Position numbers and translations under genes: made by a program
Source of the DNA: Rhizophagus irregularis
Lineage: Eukaryota > Glomeromycota > Glomeromycetes > Glomerales > Glomeraceae
NCBI RefSeq assembly: GCF_026210795.1
Contig: NC_089454.1
Span: 2,976,001-3,040,000, forward strand
Reading direction: 5' to 3'
DNA: 64,000 bases
Shown here: positions 1-11,428 of the stretch, piece by piece
Layout of the letters: each line of letters starts with the position of its first letter
How positions within the stretch are numbered: position 1 is the stretch's first letter
The notes under the pieces: generated by a model
The model's database searches: none
Told to the model about the DNA's origin: nothing
The model's input: only the letters and a program-made list of their open reading frames with translations

Positions 1-1115
1 TATAATGAAGTATTTTAAAAGTGTTTAAATAAATTATCTGCATTAAATTTACGCTAAATATTCGCTAAAAGATTTTTTTACAATTATATCATTATATAAT
101 AAGTACTGTACATGATGAAAAATGGCTCTTTTAAATTGAAGAGATCAGGCCGACTGATTTAATGATTTTAAAGATCATTTTATTTATCTTACCATCTTAC
201 TTTGCGGGTTTTAACAAACCATCCGTCATTATCGGATGCGGTCATCAAATATTACCTTTTTATTTATCTAATGATTTAACTTAGAACGTCGCACCCTCTG
301 ACCGATATTTTTAACCTCTTACTCATAATGAATTTAGTTTAAAAATATGTGTGTTGAATATGTCATTGCGACAACATATATATACTGTGTAATTACTTGC
401 TTACTTTTTTTACTTCCGACGTGAAAAAATGTATTTTCATAATGTTATTTTATCTTGTTGCAGATGACTAAGAAAAATAAAATAACTCTAAAATCCACTT
501 CATCATGATCGATTACCCAATGTCGAAAGCGTTCTTCCCACTGTGCTAGTCGGGTACCAAATAAAAAAGGTCGCCTGAGTATGCGTAGAAATAATCATGT
601 AGATCTTGTCTTTTATGGATAATTCCGGTCAAATTTTTATTACCCTTTTTAAATACTGGCTGACATTATCTTAATTCCGGCCCTGAAGAAATGCGTACAA
701 TATATTTTTTCGGAGTTCTGGTATAGAGAGAGTTATCTTCCTTGAAAAAATGAAATATATCCTATTCAGAATCAGAATATGATAAGATTTTAAGATCATT
801 ATTTTTAGAGGAATTCAGATAACATAAAAAATATTTTGATACGTACAGTACAACAATAATAATGTCATCATAAAATTTTTTTTGTAAAACATTTCTTAAA
901 TTAGAATTTTTTTTTAGAACATTAAAGTGTGTGATATCTAACACAACATAGTATACTATATACTAAATAATATTAAGGTATTTAGTATTAGTATTAGATG
1001 CAGCATAACTGCAGCAATATCGGCGTATTGTGATACAGATATTTAATAGTGCATGTTATTGTTAAATACAATACAATAGTATGATAAATCCCGAAATGAT
1101 TCATATTATTATACT

Positions 1116-1260
1116 TGAAACATTAGGGGATAAAGGGAGATAATGCATGCATAGAAAAGGAGATAATAGAAGAATATATCCCATACATAATAAGAAAACA
1201 ATGATAATAATATTAAATTTTTGGCGCATAAAATTCGGCTGTTTTAATTTATTATAAATA
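1116..1260 (+). promoter_or_regulatory. Promoter of CaaX peptide gene A: TGAAACA plus AGGGG plus TATA
   Basis: TGAAACA is at 1116-1122, directly followed by TTAGGGGATAAAGGGAGATAA, and TATAAATA is at 1253-1260, 133-140 nt before the ATG at 1393. TGAAACA is the established Ste12 pheromone response element of budding yeast; AGGGG matches the yeast stress element. The same order and spacing recur at every intact copy. Confidence 0.6.
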
Positions 1261-1392
1261 TACTGAGATTTCGCCTTGTAAAATTTCCTCATCAGAAAAT
1301 AAAAAAGAAAAATTCAAAGAACAAAAAATAAAAACAAAAACAAATCAAATAAATCAAATAAATCTTTTAAAAATCTTAACAAATAAAACAAA

Positions 1393-1494
1393 ATGAATAC
1401 AACAACTATCATCATTTCTAAACCAGTTGTCATTATTACTTCCGAAGTAACTGAAAAACCTGGTAATCCTACAAACTCATGTTCTATAATGTAA
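1393..1494 (+). CDS. CaaX-box mini-peptide, copy A (33 aa), pheromone-precursor-like
   Basis: ATG at 1393, TAA at 1492-1494, 33 codons. The peptide starts MNTTTIIISKPVVIITSEV and ends TEKPGNPTNSCSIM. The final Cys-Ser-Ile-Met is a canonical CaaX box, and terminal Met favours farnesyltransferase. Fungal a-factor-type pheromone precursors are similarly short proteins ending in CaaX, with a charged residue pair before a mature peptide of about 8-15 residues; here Glu21-Lys22 precedes PGNPTNSC. The copy has an A-rich leader (CAAATCAAATAAATC) and its own TATA box, and GCCTGGTGCT lies at 1591-1600 downstream. Codons differ from sister copies mostly silently or conservatively. It differs from the consensus at residue 3 (Thr for Pro) and residue 8 (Ile for Thr). 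Pheromone function is inference; a prenylated signalling or membrane peptide of other kind is possible. Confidence 0.72.
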   Translation: MNTTTIIISKPVVIITSEVTEKPGNPTNSCSIM

Positions 1495-2518
1495 ACGCTA
1501 TCCGCTAATCTAAAAAAATAACGGCGGAGGACGTTTTAAGAAAGAAGTAAACCGGTCTTTCGATGAAATTGGTCTATCTTCGATTGGTTAGCCTGGTGCT
1601 ACGACAATGAAGATTTACAAGTAACGAACTCAACGGTCCTATAAAATCAATTTATATATTATAGTTAATTCAAAAGTACATTAATTACATTGTAAATAAT
1701 AGTTATTTTTTTATTTTTAATATTTGTATATATCTATTTTTAATCTTCGATTAAAAAAAAAAATAAAATGAAAAGTATTTAATCAATTTTATATAAAAAC
1801 TATTTCAAATGTTATTGAACTTGTTATAAATTATTCTTTATAACTAATATTAATTGTTCATTGGCGCTCCTAATTATCTGAATTTAATCGTTCCATTAGG
1901 AAAAAATGTGGTGAATAAGGAAGCGTAGAAGATAAATGTTCCCATAATATTTATTCATTTGTGGAAATAATTGTTCTAATTTTATATTCAAACTTTTAGA
2001 TCCATAAATTATTAAATTAATGGATCCTTCAGTATATAGAATCATGTAGTAATACTATATCCTAATTGCAATAAGATAAAGATATTTTACTTATTAGTTC
2101 CTTAACGTGAAAAAATTTTATTTTCATAATGTCATTATTTTGTTCAATTCCGATCGAACGATAGGAATAATATAACTATTTCACAATCTAGTAAAACAAT
2201 CTTTTTTAAAAAAAAATATAATACAAACAACCAATGATCCGCTAGAGAAAAAATAAGCCATCCTTAAGAAATTTTAATACAGTAGTTACGCAAAATCATT
2301 TTTTTTTAAACAAGTGTAACTTTTATAATATTCAAGTATTCAACATATGACTCAATGTACTTGCATACTATGGCATCAACGGGTTATGTACGGCATTATC
2401 ACATACAATAATTTGACTTTGAAACATAAAGGAGTATAGGGATATAAAGGAGGTAATGCGTAAATAACATATTACATAATAAGAAAATAATGTAAAATTT
2501 GAATATAATGATAATAAA

Positions 2519-2668
2519 ATGAAATTTTATTGTTTATTACCATTTATTATAATATACTTTGATATTGTTCTTGTTAATTTTCTCATCAATGACACAAAAG
2601 AAAAGTTCAAAGAACAAAAAAAAAAAATTAAAAAACCTCTCAGCCCTACAAATCAATGTTTTATAATG
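2519..2668 (+). pseudogene. Truncated CaaX-peptide relic X1 (lost start, ends CFIM)
   Basis: The promoter signature is present (TGAAACA at 2420-2426), and the TATA region and leader are recognisable (TTATTATAATATAC, then TTTTCTCATCA). The leader then runs straight into AAACCTCTCAGCCCTACAAA and codons for KPLSPTNQCFIM at 2633-2668. The first 20 or so codons of the peptide are missing and there is no stop right after the Met. The 69-codon open frame covering this stretch (2519-2728) is therefore promoter plus leader plus coding remnant, not a separate gene. Confidence 0.7.
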
Positions 2669-3109
2669 ACTTTTAATAAAAAAAAACGTAGAATAACTTT
2701 AAGAAGTAAAATTACTAATAACCTTTAGATGACAATTGGTCTATTTTTCTATGAAGATTAAAATCCTCTTAACGATTTAAACGACGCGATAATAAAATAA
2801 AAATAATTTATATTACGATAAATTCTGGTGTTTATTCAAGAAATAAAAATATATTTCTAAAAAAAAATGTACTATAATTAACTATATTTGCTGATTAATA
2901 TTTCTCTGTGATGTCCAAATATAGTGCCGCAGCAACTAGTTAATGATCCATAGTTCTTTTGTTTTACAAATTGGGAATTGATTTTGATTTTTTTTTAGAA
3001 CAAATATTACTGTGTAGTAACTAACACAACAAACATATTATTGTGATACAGGCATAACCATGTGACATCACTAAAAAAACAAATTCCAAGAATGGCTTAA
3101 TGTTATACT

Positions 3110-3256
3110 TGAAACAATTAGGGGATAACGCATAGGAAAGGAGATAATAGAGGAATGTCCCATACATAATAAGAAAACAATAATAATAATATTACAATGA
3201 AGATAATATTAAACTTTTAGAGCATAAAATTCGTTTGTTTTGATCTATTATAAATA
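3110..3256 (+). promoter_or_regulatory. Promoter of CaaX peptide gene B
   Basis: TGAAACA at 3110-3116 followed by ATTAGGGGATAA, then TATAAATA at 3249-3256. The distance from TGAAACA to the ATG (279 nt) matches copy A (277 nt). Confidence 0.6.
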
Positions 3257-3388
3257 TACTGATATTTCGCCTTGTAAAATTTTCTCATCAAATAATAAAA
3301 AGAAAAATCCAAAGAACAAAAAAAAAATATATTAAATAAAAAAAAATTCACAAAAATCATTCTCAAATAAAAAACAAATCTTTTCACA

Positions 3389-3490
3389 ATGAATCCAACA
3401 ACTATCATCACTTCCAAACCAGTCATCATTGTTACTTCCGAAGTAACGGAAAAACCTGGTAATCCTACAAATTCATGTTCTATAATGTGA
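3389..3490 (+). CDS. CaaX-box mini-peptide, copy B (33 aa)
   Basis: ATG at 3389 and TGA at 3488-3490. Starts MNPTTIITSKPVIIVTSEV and ends TEKPGNPTNSCSIM; CaaX cysteine is residue 30. This sequence is close to the family consensus. It uses a TGA stop where copy A uses TAA, and ACG instead of ACT for the Thr before Glu-Lys. GCCTGGTGCT is at 3575-3584, 85 nt after the stop. See copy A for the functional reasoning. Confidence 0.72.
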   Translation: MNPTTIITSKPVIIVTSEVTEKPGNPTNSCSIM

Positions 3491-4830
3491 ATACTATTAT
3501 TACCATCTGCTATAAATCCAAAGAAAAATCGAGGAAAGAAGTGAAACCGAAGAAATTAACTCATCTTACAATTAGCCTGGTGCTGATCATAAAGATTTAA
3601 AATCCTCTTAATAACGGACTACCGGTTTAATTTTTTTTTATTAAAAAAATATTACTTTTGTAAATAAAAAACTTTTTAATTTAGTAATTTTTTAGTCATT
3701 TGTATATTTGTATATTTGTATATTTTTTTTTACCTTTCAATTGAAAAAATAAAATAAAAATTTTCTAATTTTATATAATGAATGATATATTAAACGCTTA
3801 TAAATTTATACATTAAATGCACTTACTGTCCCAAAAAGATTTTTTTCACCATTTTATCGCTATATAATAAGTACATAATGAAAGATGACTCTTTTAATTT
3901 GAAGAGACCAGACTGACTGATTTAATGATTTTAAGGATTATTCTATTTATCTTACTAATTACTATGCGGACCATCACCAATTAATGACTGAACTTGCCTC
4001 TGACCGATATTTTTAACCTCTTTTCCATATTAAAATTTGTTTAAAATATGTGCGTTATTATAAAACATATATAATTATGCGATAATTATTTGATATTCCT
4101 TACTTCTTTTTTCTTCCAACGTGAAAAAAATTTATTTTCATCACGTTATTTTACTTTATTACGAACGATTAAGAAAAATCTCAATAAAATAACTCTAAAA
4201 ATCCGCTCCATCATGATCGATTACCCAATGTCGAAAGCGTTCTTCCCACTGTGCTAGTCAAGTACAGAAGATCCCGAAATATACATTAAAAAAGCCAGGT
4301 CTAAGTCTGCGTAGAAATAATCATGTAGATCTTGTCTTAATTCTGGTCAAAAATTTTTTACCCTTTTAGAATACTGGCTGACATTAACTTAATTCCAGCC
4401 CTGAAGAAATGCGTAAAACGGACTACTGAACCTAACCTCTATATATATATATTTTCGGAATTCTGATATAGAGAGAGTTTATCCTCATTGAAAAATGCTT
4501 CTTTTTGAAATATATCCTATTCAAAATATGCTAAGATTTTAAGAACATTGATTTTAGAGAATTCAGATAACTTAAAAATACGTACAGTACAACAATAATA
4601 ATGTCATCGCAAAATTTTTTTTGTAAAACATTTTTTAAATTAGAATTTTTTTTTTTAAAAACATTAAAGTGTGTGATATCTAACACAACATATACTATTT
4701 TTATTTAGTATTAGATGCAACGTAACTGCAGCATCGGCGTATTGTGATACGGATATTTAATAGTGCATGTTATTGTTTGATACAATACAATAGTATGATA
4801 AATCCCGAAATGATTTATATTATTATTACT

Positions 4831-4975
4831 TGAAACATTAGGGGATAAAGGGAGATAATGCATGCATAGAAAAGGAGATAATAGAAGAATATATCCCATA
4901 CATAATAATAAAACAATGATAATAATATTAAACTTTTGGCGCATAAAATTCGGCTGTTTTAATTTATTATAAATA
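4831..4975 (+). promoter_or_regulatory. Promoter of CaaX peptide gene C
   Basis: TGAAACA at 4831-4837, then TTAGGGGATAAAGGGAGATAA and TATAAATA at 4968-4975; ATG 268 nt after the TGAAACA start. Confidence 0.6.
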
Positions 4976-5098
4976 TACCGTGATTTCACCTTGTAAAATT
5001 TCCTCATCAAAAAAAAAACTCAAAGAATAAAAAACTAATCAAACAAATCAAACAAATTAATTCAGAAATCTTTTTCAATAAAAAAAAATCTAATCACA

Positions 5099-5197
5099 AT
5101 GAATCCAACAATTATTACCTCTAAACCAGTTATCATTATTACTTCCGAAGTAACCGAAAAACCTGGTAATCCTACAAACTCATGTTCTATAATGTAA
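5099..5197 (+). CDS. CaaX-box mini-peptide, copy C (32 aa)
   Basis: ATG at 5099, TAA at 5195-5197. Starts MNPTIITSKPVIIITSEV (one Thr codon fewer than copies A and B) and ends TEKPGNPTNSCSIM, so the CaaX cysteine is residue 29. The missing codon is an in-frame deletion in the N-terminal Thr/Ile stretch, as expected if the frame matters. GCCTGGTGCT is at 5295-5304. Confidence 0.72.
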   Translation: MNPTIITSKPVIIITSEVTEKPGNPTNSCSIM

Positions 5198-6255
5198 ACA
5201 CTATCCGCTAATCTAAAAAAAATAACGGCGGAGGACGTTTTAAGAAAGAAGTAAACCGGTCTTTCGATGAAATTGGTCTATCTTCGATTGGTTAGCCTGG
5301 TGCTACGACAATGAAGATTTACAAATAACGAACTCAACAGTCCTATAAAATCAATTTATTTATTATAGTTAATTCAAAAGTACATTAATTACATTGTAAA
5401 TAATAGTTATTTTTTTTTATTTTTAATATTTGTATATATATTTTTAATCTTCGATTTAAAAAAAAAAATAAAATGTAAAGTATTTAGTAAATTTTATATA
5501 AAAACTATTTTAAATGTTTATTGAACTTCAGTTGTTATAAATTATTCTTTATAACTAATATAAATTGTTCATTGGTGCTCCTAATTATCTGAATTTAATC
5601 GTTCCATTAGGAAAAAATGTGGTGAATAAGAAAGCGTAGAAGATAAATGTTCCCATAATATTTATTCATTTGTGGAAATAATTGTTCTAATTTTATATTC
5701 AAACTTTTTAGATCCCTAAATTATTAAATTAATGGATCTTTCAGTATATAGAAACATGTAATACTAGTATATCCTAATTGCAATAACTGAAGATAAAGAT
5801 ATATTACTTATTAATTCCTTAACGTGAAAAAATTTTATTTTCATAATGTCATTATTTTGTTTGATTTCTATCGAACGATAGGAAAAATATAATTATTTCA
5901 CAATCCAGTAAAACAATCTGTTTTTTAAAAAAAAATATAATACAACCAACCAATGATCCGATAGAGAAAAAAAAAGCCGTCCTAAAGAAATTTTAATACA
6001 GTAGTTACGCAATCATTTTCTTTTTAGGACAAGTGTAACTTCTGTGTGACGTATAATATTCAACAACATATGATACCTAGATGCGGTGTCAATGTACTTG
6101 CATACTATGGCATCACCGGATTATGTACGTCATTGTCACATACAATAATTTGACTTTGAAACATAAAGGAGTATAGGGATATAAAGGAGGTAATGCGTAA
6201 ATAACATATTACATAATAAGAAAATAATATAAATTTTAAATATAATGATAATAAA

Positions 6256-6403
6256 ATGAAATTTTATTGTTTATTACCATTTATTATAATATACTTTGAT
6301 ATTGTTCTTGTTAATTTTCTTATCAATGACACAAAAGAAAAGTTCAAAGAACAAAAAAAAAATTAAAAAACCTCTCAGCCCTACAAATCAATGTTTTATA
6401 ATG
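6256..6403 (+). pseudogene. Truncated CaaX-peptide relic X2 (ends CFIM)
   Basis: Unit-2 counterpart of the relic at 2519. TGAAACA is at 6157-6163, and KPLSPTNQCFIM codons lie at 6368-6403 with no start methionine in the normal position and no stop after the Met. The two relics share the same truncation, so the deletion predates the unit duplication. Confidence 0.7.
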
Positions 6404-6848
6404 ACTTTTAATAAAAAAAAACGGAGAATAACTTTAAGAAGTAAAATTACTAATAACCTTTAGATGACAATTGGTCTATATTTCTATTATGAAGATTAAA
6501 ATCCTCTTAACGATTTAAACGACGCGATAATAAAATAAAAATAATTTATATTACGATAAATTCTGGTGTTTATTCAAGAAATAAAAATATATTTCTAAAA
6601 AAAAAATGTACTATAATTAACTATATTTGCTGATTAATATTTCTCTGTGATGTCCAAATATAGTGCCGCAGCAACTAACCAATGATCCAATAGTTCTTTT
6701 GTTTTACAAATTGGGAATTGATTTTGATTTTTTTTTTAGAACAAATATTACTGTGTAGTAACTAACAACAAACATGTTATTGTGACACAGGTATGACCAT
6801 GTGACATCACTAAAAAAACAAATTCTAAGAATGGCTTAATGTTATACT

Positions 6849-6994
6849 TGAAACATTAGGGGATAACGCATAGGAAAGGAGATAATAGAGGAATGTCCCA
6901 TACATAATAAGAAAACAATAATAATAATATTACAATGAAGATAATATTAAACTTTTAGAGCATAAAATTCGTTTGTTTTGATCTATTATAAATA
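6849..6994 (+). promoter_or_regulatory. Promoter of CaaX peptide gene D
   Basis: TGAAACA at 6849-6855, TTAGGGGATAA following, TATAAATA at 6987-6994; ATG 281 nt downstream of the TGAAACA start. Confidence 0.6.
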
Positions 6995-7129
6995 TACTGA
7001 GATTTCGCCTTGTAAAATTTCCTCATCAAATAATAAAAAAGAAAAATCCAAAGAACAAAAAAAAATATATATATCAAACAAAAAAAAATTCACAAAAATC
7101 TTTCTCAAATAAAAACAAATCTAATCACA

Positions 7130-7231
7130 ATGAATCCAACAACTATCATCACTTCTAAACCAGTTATCATTGTTACTTCCGAACTAACGGAAAAACCTGG
7201 TAATCCCACAAATTCATGTTCTATAATGTGA
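7130..7231 (+). CDS. CaaX-box mini-peptide, copy D (33 aa)
   Basis: ATG at 7130 and TGA at 7229-7231. Same as copy B except Leu for Val at residue 19 (CTA for GTA) and silent changes (CCC for CCT at the second Pro of PGNP). Ends TEKPGNPTNSCSIM. GCCTGGTGCT is at 7337-7346. Copies B and D occupy equivalent positions in units 1 and 2. Confidence 0.72.
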   Translation: MNPTTIITSKPVIIVTSELTEKPGNPTNSCSIM

Positions 7232-8619
7232 ATACTACTACTATTACCATCTGCTATAAATCCAAATAAAAATTGAGGATGGCTCTAAGAAGTGAAACGA
7301 CCGATCGTCCGAAGAAATCAACTTATCTTACAATTAGCCTGGTGCTGATCATGAAGATTTTACCGGTTTACATTTTTTTTATTAAAAAAATAGTACTTTT
7401 GTAAATAAAAAGCTTTTTAATTTAGTATCATTTGTATATTTGTATATTTGTATATTTATTTTACCTTTCAATTGAAAAAAATAAAATGAAAATTTTCTAA
7501 TTTTATATAATGAAGTATTTTAAATGATCTATTAAACTTATAAATTTATGCATTAAATGCACTTACTGTCCCAAAAAGATTTTTTTTCACCATTTTATCG
7601 TTATATAATAACATAATGAAAGATGACTCTTTTAATTTGAAGAGATCAGACTAACTGATTTAATGATTTTTTAAGATCATTTTATTTATCCTTACTACGC
7701 GGACCATTGGATGTGGACATTAACTAAAAATCAAATTTACCTTTTTATTTATCTAATGATTGAACATGGAACGTCGCCCTCTGGCCGATATTTTTAACCT
7801 CTTATCCATATAGTATTAAAATTGGTTTAAAATATGTGTTGAATATGTTATTACAAAACATAATTATACAGTAATCATTTGATATTCCTTCTTTTTTCTT
7901 CCAACGTAAAAAAAATTTATTTATTTTACTTTGTCATTACGAACGATTAAGAAAAATCTCAATAAAATAACTAAAAATCCGCTCCATCATGATCGATTAC
8001 CCAATGTCGAAAGCGTTCTTCCCACTGTGCTAGTCAAGTACAGAAGACCACAAAATATACATTAAAAAAAGTCAGGTCTAACCGTCTAAGTCTTCGTAGA
8101 AATCATCATGTAGATCTTGGGTCAAAATTTTTTTACCCTTTTAGATACTGGCTGACATTATATTACTAATTCCGGCCCTGAAGAAATGCGTATAACGGAC
8201 TACTCCTGAACCTAACCTCTATGTTTATATTTTCGGAGTTCTGGTACAGAGAGAGTTATTCTCATTGAAAAATGCTTCTTTTTGAAATATATCTTATTCA
8301 GAATATGCTAAGATTTTAAGATCATTAATTTTAGAGAATTCAAATGTTTTTGGTACGTACAATAATAATAATGTCACGCAAAAAAATTTTTTTTTTTTTA
8401 AACCATTTTTAAAATTAGAATTTTTTTTTTAGAACATTAGAAGTGTGTGGTATCTAACACAACGAATAATATCTAAGGTATTAATATTAGATACAGCATA
8501 CTGCAGCAGTATCGGCGTATTGTGATACGGGCGTATGCTCAATTTTGAATAGTGCATATCATTGCTATATACAATACAATAGCGGAATAAACTTTTAAAA
8601 TGATTTATATTATTATACT

Positions 8620-8757
8620 TGAAACATTAGGGGTAAAGGGAGATAATGCATAGAAAAGGAGATAATTGAGGGATATCCCACACATAATAAGAAAACAATG
8701 ATAATAATATTAAAACTTTTGGCGCATAAAATTCGTTTGTTTGATTTATTATAAATA
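8620..8757 (+). promoter_or_regulatory. Promoter of CaaX peptide gene E
   Basis: TGAAACA at 8620-8626, TTAGGGGTAAAGGGAGATAA following, TATAAATA at 8750-8757; ATG 272 nt after the TGAAACA start. Confidence 0.6.
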
Positions 8758-8891
8758 TACCGAGGTTTCTCCTTGTTAAATTTCCTCATCAAAAAAAACT
8801 CAGAATAAAAAATTAATCAAACAAATCAAACAAATTAATTCTCAAAAATCTTCAAAAATCCTTCTCAAATAAAAAAAAAAATCTAATCACA

Positions 8892-8990
8892 ATGAATCCA
8901 ACAATTATCACCTCTAAACCAGTTATCATTGTTACCTCCGAATTAACAGAAAAACCTGGAAATCCTACAAACTCATGTTCTATAATGTAA
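8892..8990 (+). CDS. CaaX-box mini-peptide, copy E (32 aa)
   Basis: ATG at 8892, TAA at 8988-8990. Starts MNPTIITSKPVIIVTSEL and ends TEKPGNPTNSCSIM. The Leu is encoded TTA here, CTA in copy D and Val GTA elsewhere, so this site changes conservatively. GGA replaces GGT for the Gly, a silent change. GCCTGGTGCT is at 9084-9093. Positional counterpart of copies A and C. Confidence 0.72.
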   Translation: MNPTIITSKPVIIVTSELTEKPGNPTNSCSIM

Positions 8991-9380
8991 ATACTATTAT
9001 TACTACCTGCTATAAATCCAAAGAAAAATGGAGGATGGCTTTGAGAAGTGAAATAACCGATCGTCCGCCTATCTTTACAATTAGCCTGGTGCTATTATGA
9101 AGATTTTTTAACGAACGGCTGGAACTCTATTATAAAAAAAATCGATTACGTTTTATTCTTATAATTTATTTATTAAAAAATTAAATTTGTAAATTTGTCT
9201 TTGTAAATTAAAATTTTCAATATTGTATATATTTATTTTTACTTTTCGATTAAACAAATTAAATGAAAATTGTATATATTTTTACTTTTCGATTAAAAAA
9301 TAAAATGAAAATTACCTAATTCTATATAACAAAAGTATTTCAAATGTTTTATTAAAACTTATTACAATAAATTATCCGTG

Positions 9381-10019
9381 ATAACTTATATAAAATTCTC
9401 GCTGCCGTAATTAGATCGCTATAACAAGATGAAAGATCCCATTTTAAAATGAATCAAAATATATTACACTCACTCTTATTTATTTCCATTTTTTAAAAAA
9501 GAAAATATCGATATGTCTTACCAAACTTATATTTTAACGGTCATTTTATTTATTGTGTTCTTGTTTTTGTATTAGAAGATTAGGGCGGGTTAATTAAAAT
9601 TGTTGCGACCCACGAACTACACCCTTCCGGTCAGTTGTCCTAACGACCGAACTTATTTGGACAGGAGGCAAAGAATATGTGTGCTTAATTACGATATTAT
9701 TTTATTTTCATGACGTTTTTATTTTGTTGTCAATGATTAAAAAAAAAATCTATTTCAAAGGTTAATAAAATAACCGATTCTTACAATCAGCTCAACCAAT
9801 GAATGATCCACGAAAGCTCCTTAAAAAAAAAATCTTTTAATGATAAAAATAAAGATAAAGTTACGCAATTATTATTATTTTTCTTATTATTAAGAACAAA
9901 AATATGCGTGGTACTGATGCAATGTCGACATATTTGCATATGGCGCCACCGTAGTACGACTATGTACGACTTTCCATATAAAAAAATATAATAACAAAAG
10001 CAACTTCTTATATCATACC
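9381..10019. other. Diverged continuation of the third repeat unit
   Basis: Resembles the opening part of a unit (CGCTATAACAAGATGAAAGATCCC..., TTATTTTCATGACGTTTTTATTTTG) but is too diverged to align throughout. A 62-codon open frame at 9803-9991 shows no family features. I see no gene here. Confidence 0.4.
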
Positions 10020-10339
10020 TGAAACACTAAGGGGTATAAAGGAGATAATCATAGAAAAATAGAAAAATATCCCAATGTAAATTTTAACGCAAAAACTTTG
10101 CTTGTTGCTATTTATTATGAATATAACTTGATTTAGCCTCGTTAATTTTCTTACCAAGTAACAAAAAAAAAATAAAACAAATCAAAAAATCAAACAAATA
10201 AAAAAAAATCAATTCTCAAAAATCTTCCTCATCTAATTAAAATGAATCCAACAACCATTATTTATAAACAGTCGTTATTATTACTTCCGAAGTAACGGAA
10301 AAACCTCTCAATCCTACAAATCAATGTTCCAAAATGTAA
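10020..10339 (+). pseudogene. Frameshifted CaaX-peptide copy F (ends CSKM)
   Basis: TGAAACA at 10020-10026 followed by CTAAGGGGTATAAAGGAGATAA. The TATA box is changed to TATGAATA near 10115. ATG at 10242 reads MNPTTIIYK, then one C is missing in the Lys-Pro codons, so the frame shifts and hits a stop. In the restored register the sequence would continue with the usual Ser-Glu-Val-Thr-Glu-Lys block and end CSKM before TAA at 10337-10339. Loss of the Ile at the third CaaX position and of the TATA box fits a dead copy. Confidence 0.65.
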
Positions 10340-10388
10340 ACACTAACCGCTGAATCCAAAAAACGAAGACGTTTTAAGAAGAAAATTA

Positions 10389-10662
10389 ATGTTCTCTTGT
10401 TGATATTTTCATTTTTTATTATATTTATGTAATCTATTTTTAGCCATTATCCCTTTTTTGCGCATTCATTGTTCATTTTTAATGTTCTCCAGTTAATGTT
10501 TTCATCATTCTCTATCTTACATAATTTATTCTTCGCCATTATCACTTTTCCTATGCATTGCATTAATATTCTCCGGTTGGTGTTTCCATTTCTTATAACC
10601 ATTATCTACTTTCTTACGCATTGCATTGCTCATTTTTAATATTCTACCGTTGATGTTTTTTC
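10389..10662. repeat. Tandem repeat, ~75-90-bp unit, 3 to 4 copies
   Basis: Units start AATGTTCTCTTGTTGATATT (10389), AATGTTCTCCAGTTAATGTT (10480), AATATTCTCCGGTTGGTGTT (10565) and AATATTCTACCGTTGATGTT (10638), each followed by a pyrimidine-rich body with CCATTATC and GCATTGCATT. Not coding. Confidence 0.65.
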
Positions 10663-11295
10663 GAACAGCCACGCTTTTAAAAATAAGTTTCAAAAAATAA
10701 ATACAGACGTCACAGCATGTGACTGTGAAAAAAACAATGCAGTGTGACTAACATGTGATAAATGGGATTTGACAAAAAACTCAAGTCCCCAGGATTACGG
10801 AAACGGCAGTGATGACAAATAAATCTATTGTTAGAAGCGGGAGTGGGATAACTGATTAATATTTTCCCGTTGTACAACAATCAACAATATAGATTTTTTT
10901 ACAATTGTTTAAAAACAATATTCTCAATGGTGATTACGACAAATCAATGATGATTAAAGTAGTTTGGATTTACGGGAGAGTATGATCACATGTCTAGTTG
11001 CAGCTATTTTAAAAAATTTATGTAATAACAATATTATGCATCATTTTTTTTTGTTTTGAGCTTTTGAAAAATGAAGCGCAGTAGAAGGACATTTAGATAA
11101 TTTATTATTGGCGTTTAGTGAATTTACATAAAATCAAAAAATTTTCACTTTATTATTTTTTTAATAAACGAAGTAAATAAAATATACACAAATATGATAT
11201 AAAAAATTAAGCGATATTCAAAATTACAAATAAAATTTTTAAATTACAAAAATAAATACAATCCAAATTATTAAAAGAAATTTAATAAAAATAAT
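10663..11295. other. Intergenic, no gene seen
   Basis: A+T-rich sequence between the tandem repeat and the inverted CaaX-peptide copy. No open frame of note and no family resemblance recognised. Confidence 0.4.
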
Positions 11296-11428
11296 AGCAC
11301 CAGGCCATTTTTTCGACTAATAGTAACTGCATCATTAATATAATTTTTCGGCTAAAATTGATCTCCATAGGTTTTTCCATGTAATAACCGAAGGCGTTTG
11401 TACCGTTCTCAGAGAAGAATTTTTCCAT

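Larger units (their letters stand above)
1..9380. repeat. ~3.7-kb tandem array, about 2.5 units, carrying CaaX-peptide genes
   Basis: Unit 1 is about 1-3770, unit 2 about 3771-7504 and unit 3 starts about 7505 and is truncated or diverged after about 9380. Each unit begins with a related TATAATGAAGTATTTTAAA-type stretch followed by AATGGCTCTTTTAAATTGAAG-like sequence. Within a unit there are three sub-copies of the same small gene: an A-type copy (1393, 5099, 8892), a truncated relic (2519, 6256) and a B-type copy (3389, 7130). Corresponding copies lie 3706-3793 bp apart. A 51-nt block (501-551, 4209-4259, 7985-8035) is identical in all three units although the flanking sequence has drifted. 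Alignment was by eye. Confidence 0.93.

Noticed and set aside
1101-1292. Minus-strand frames MRKFYKAKSQYIYNKLKQPNF... at 1101, 3217 and 4711
   Set aside because: They recur only because they cover the conserved promoter and leader of the CaaX genes on the opposite strand. Frame lengths and ends differ between units, and indels shift them.
2519-2728. 69-aa plus-strand frame MKFYCLLPFIIIYFD... as an independent gene
   Set aside because: It starts in the TATA region and runs through leader and a truncated CaaX coding end; the second copy (6256) has a different frame because of an A-run length change.
10389-10662. CRISPR-like array
   Set aside because: Units are diverged over their whole length with no conserved repeat and unique spacers; the organism is eukaryotic.
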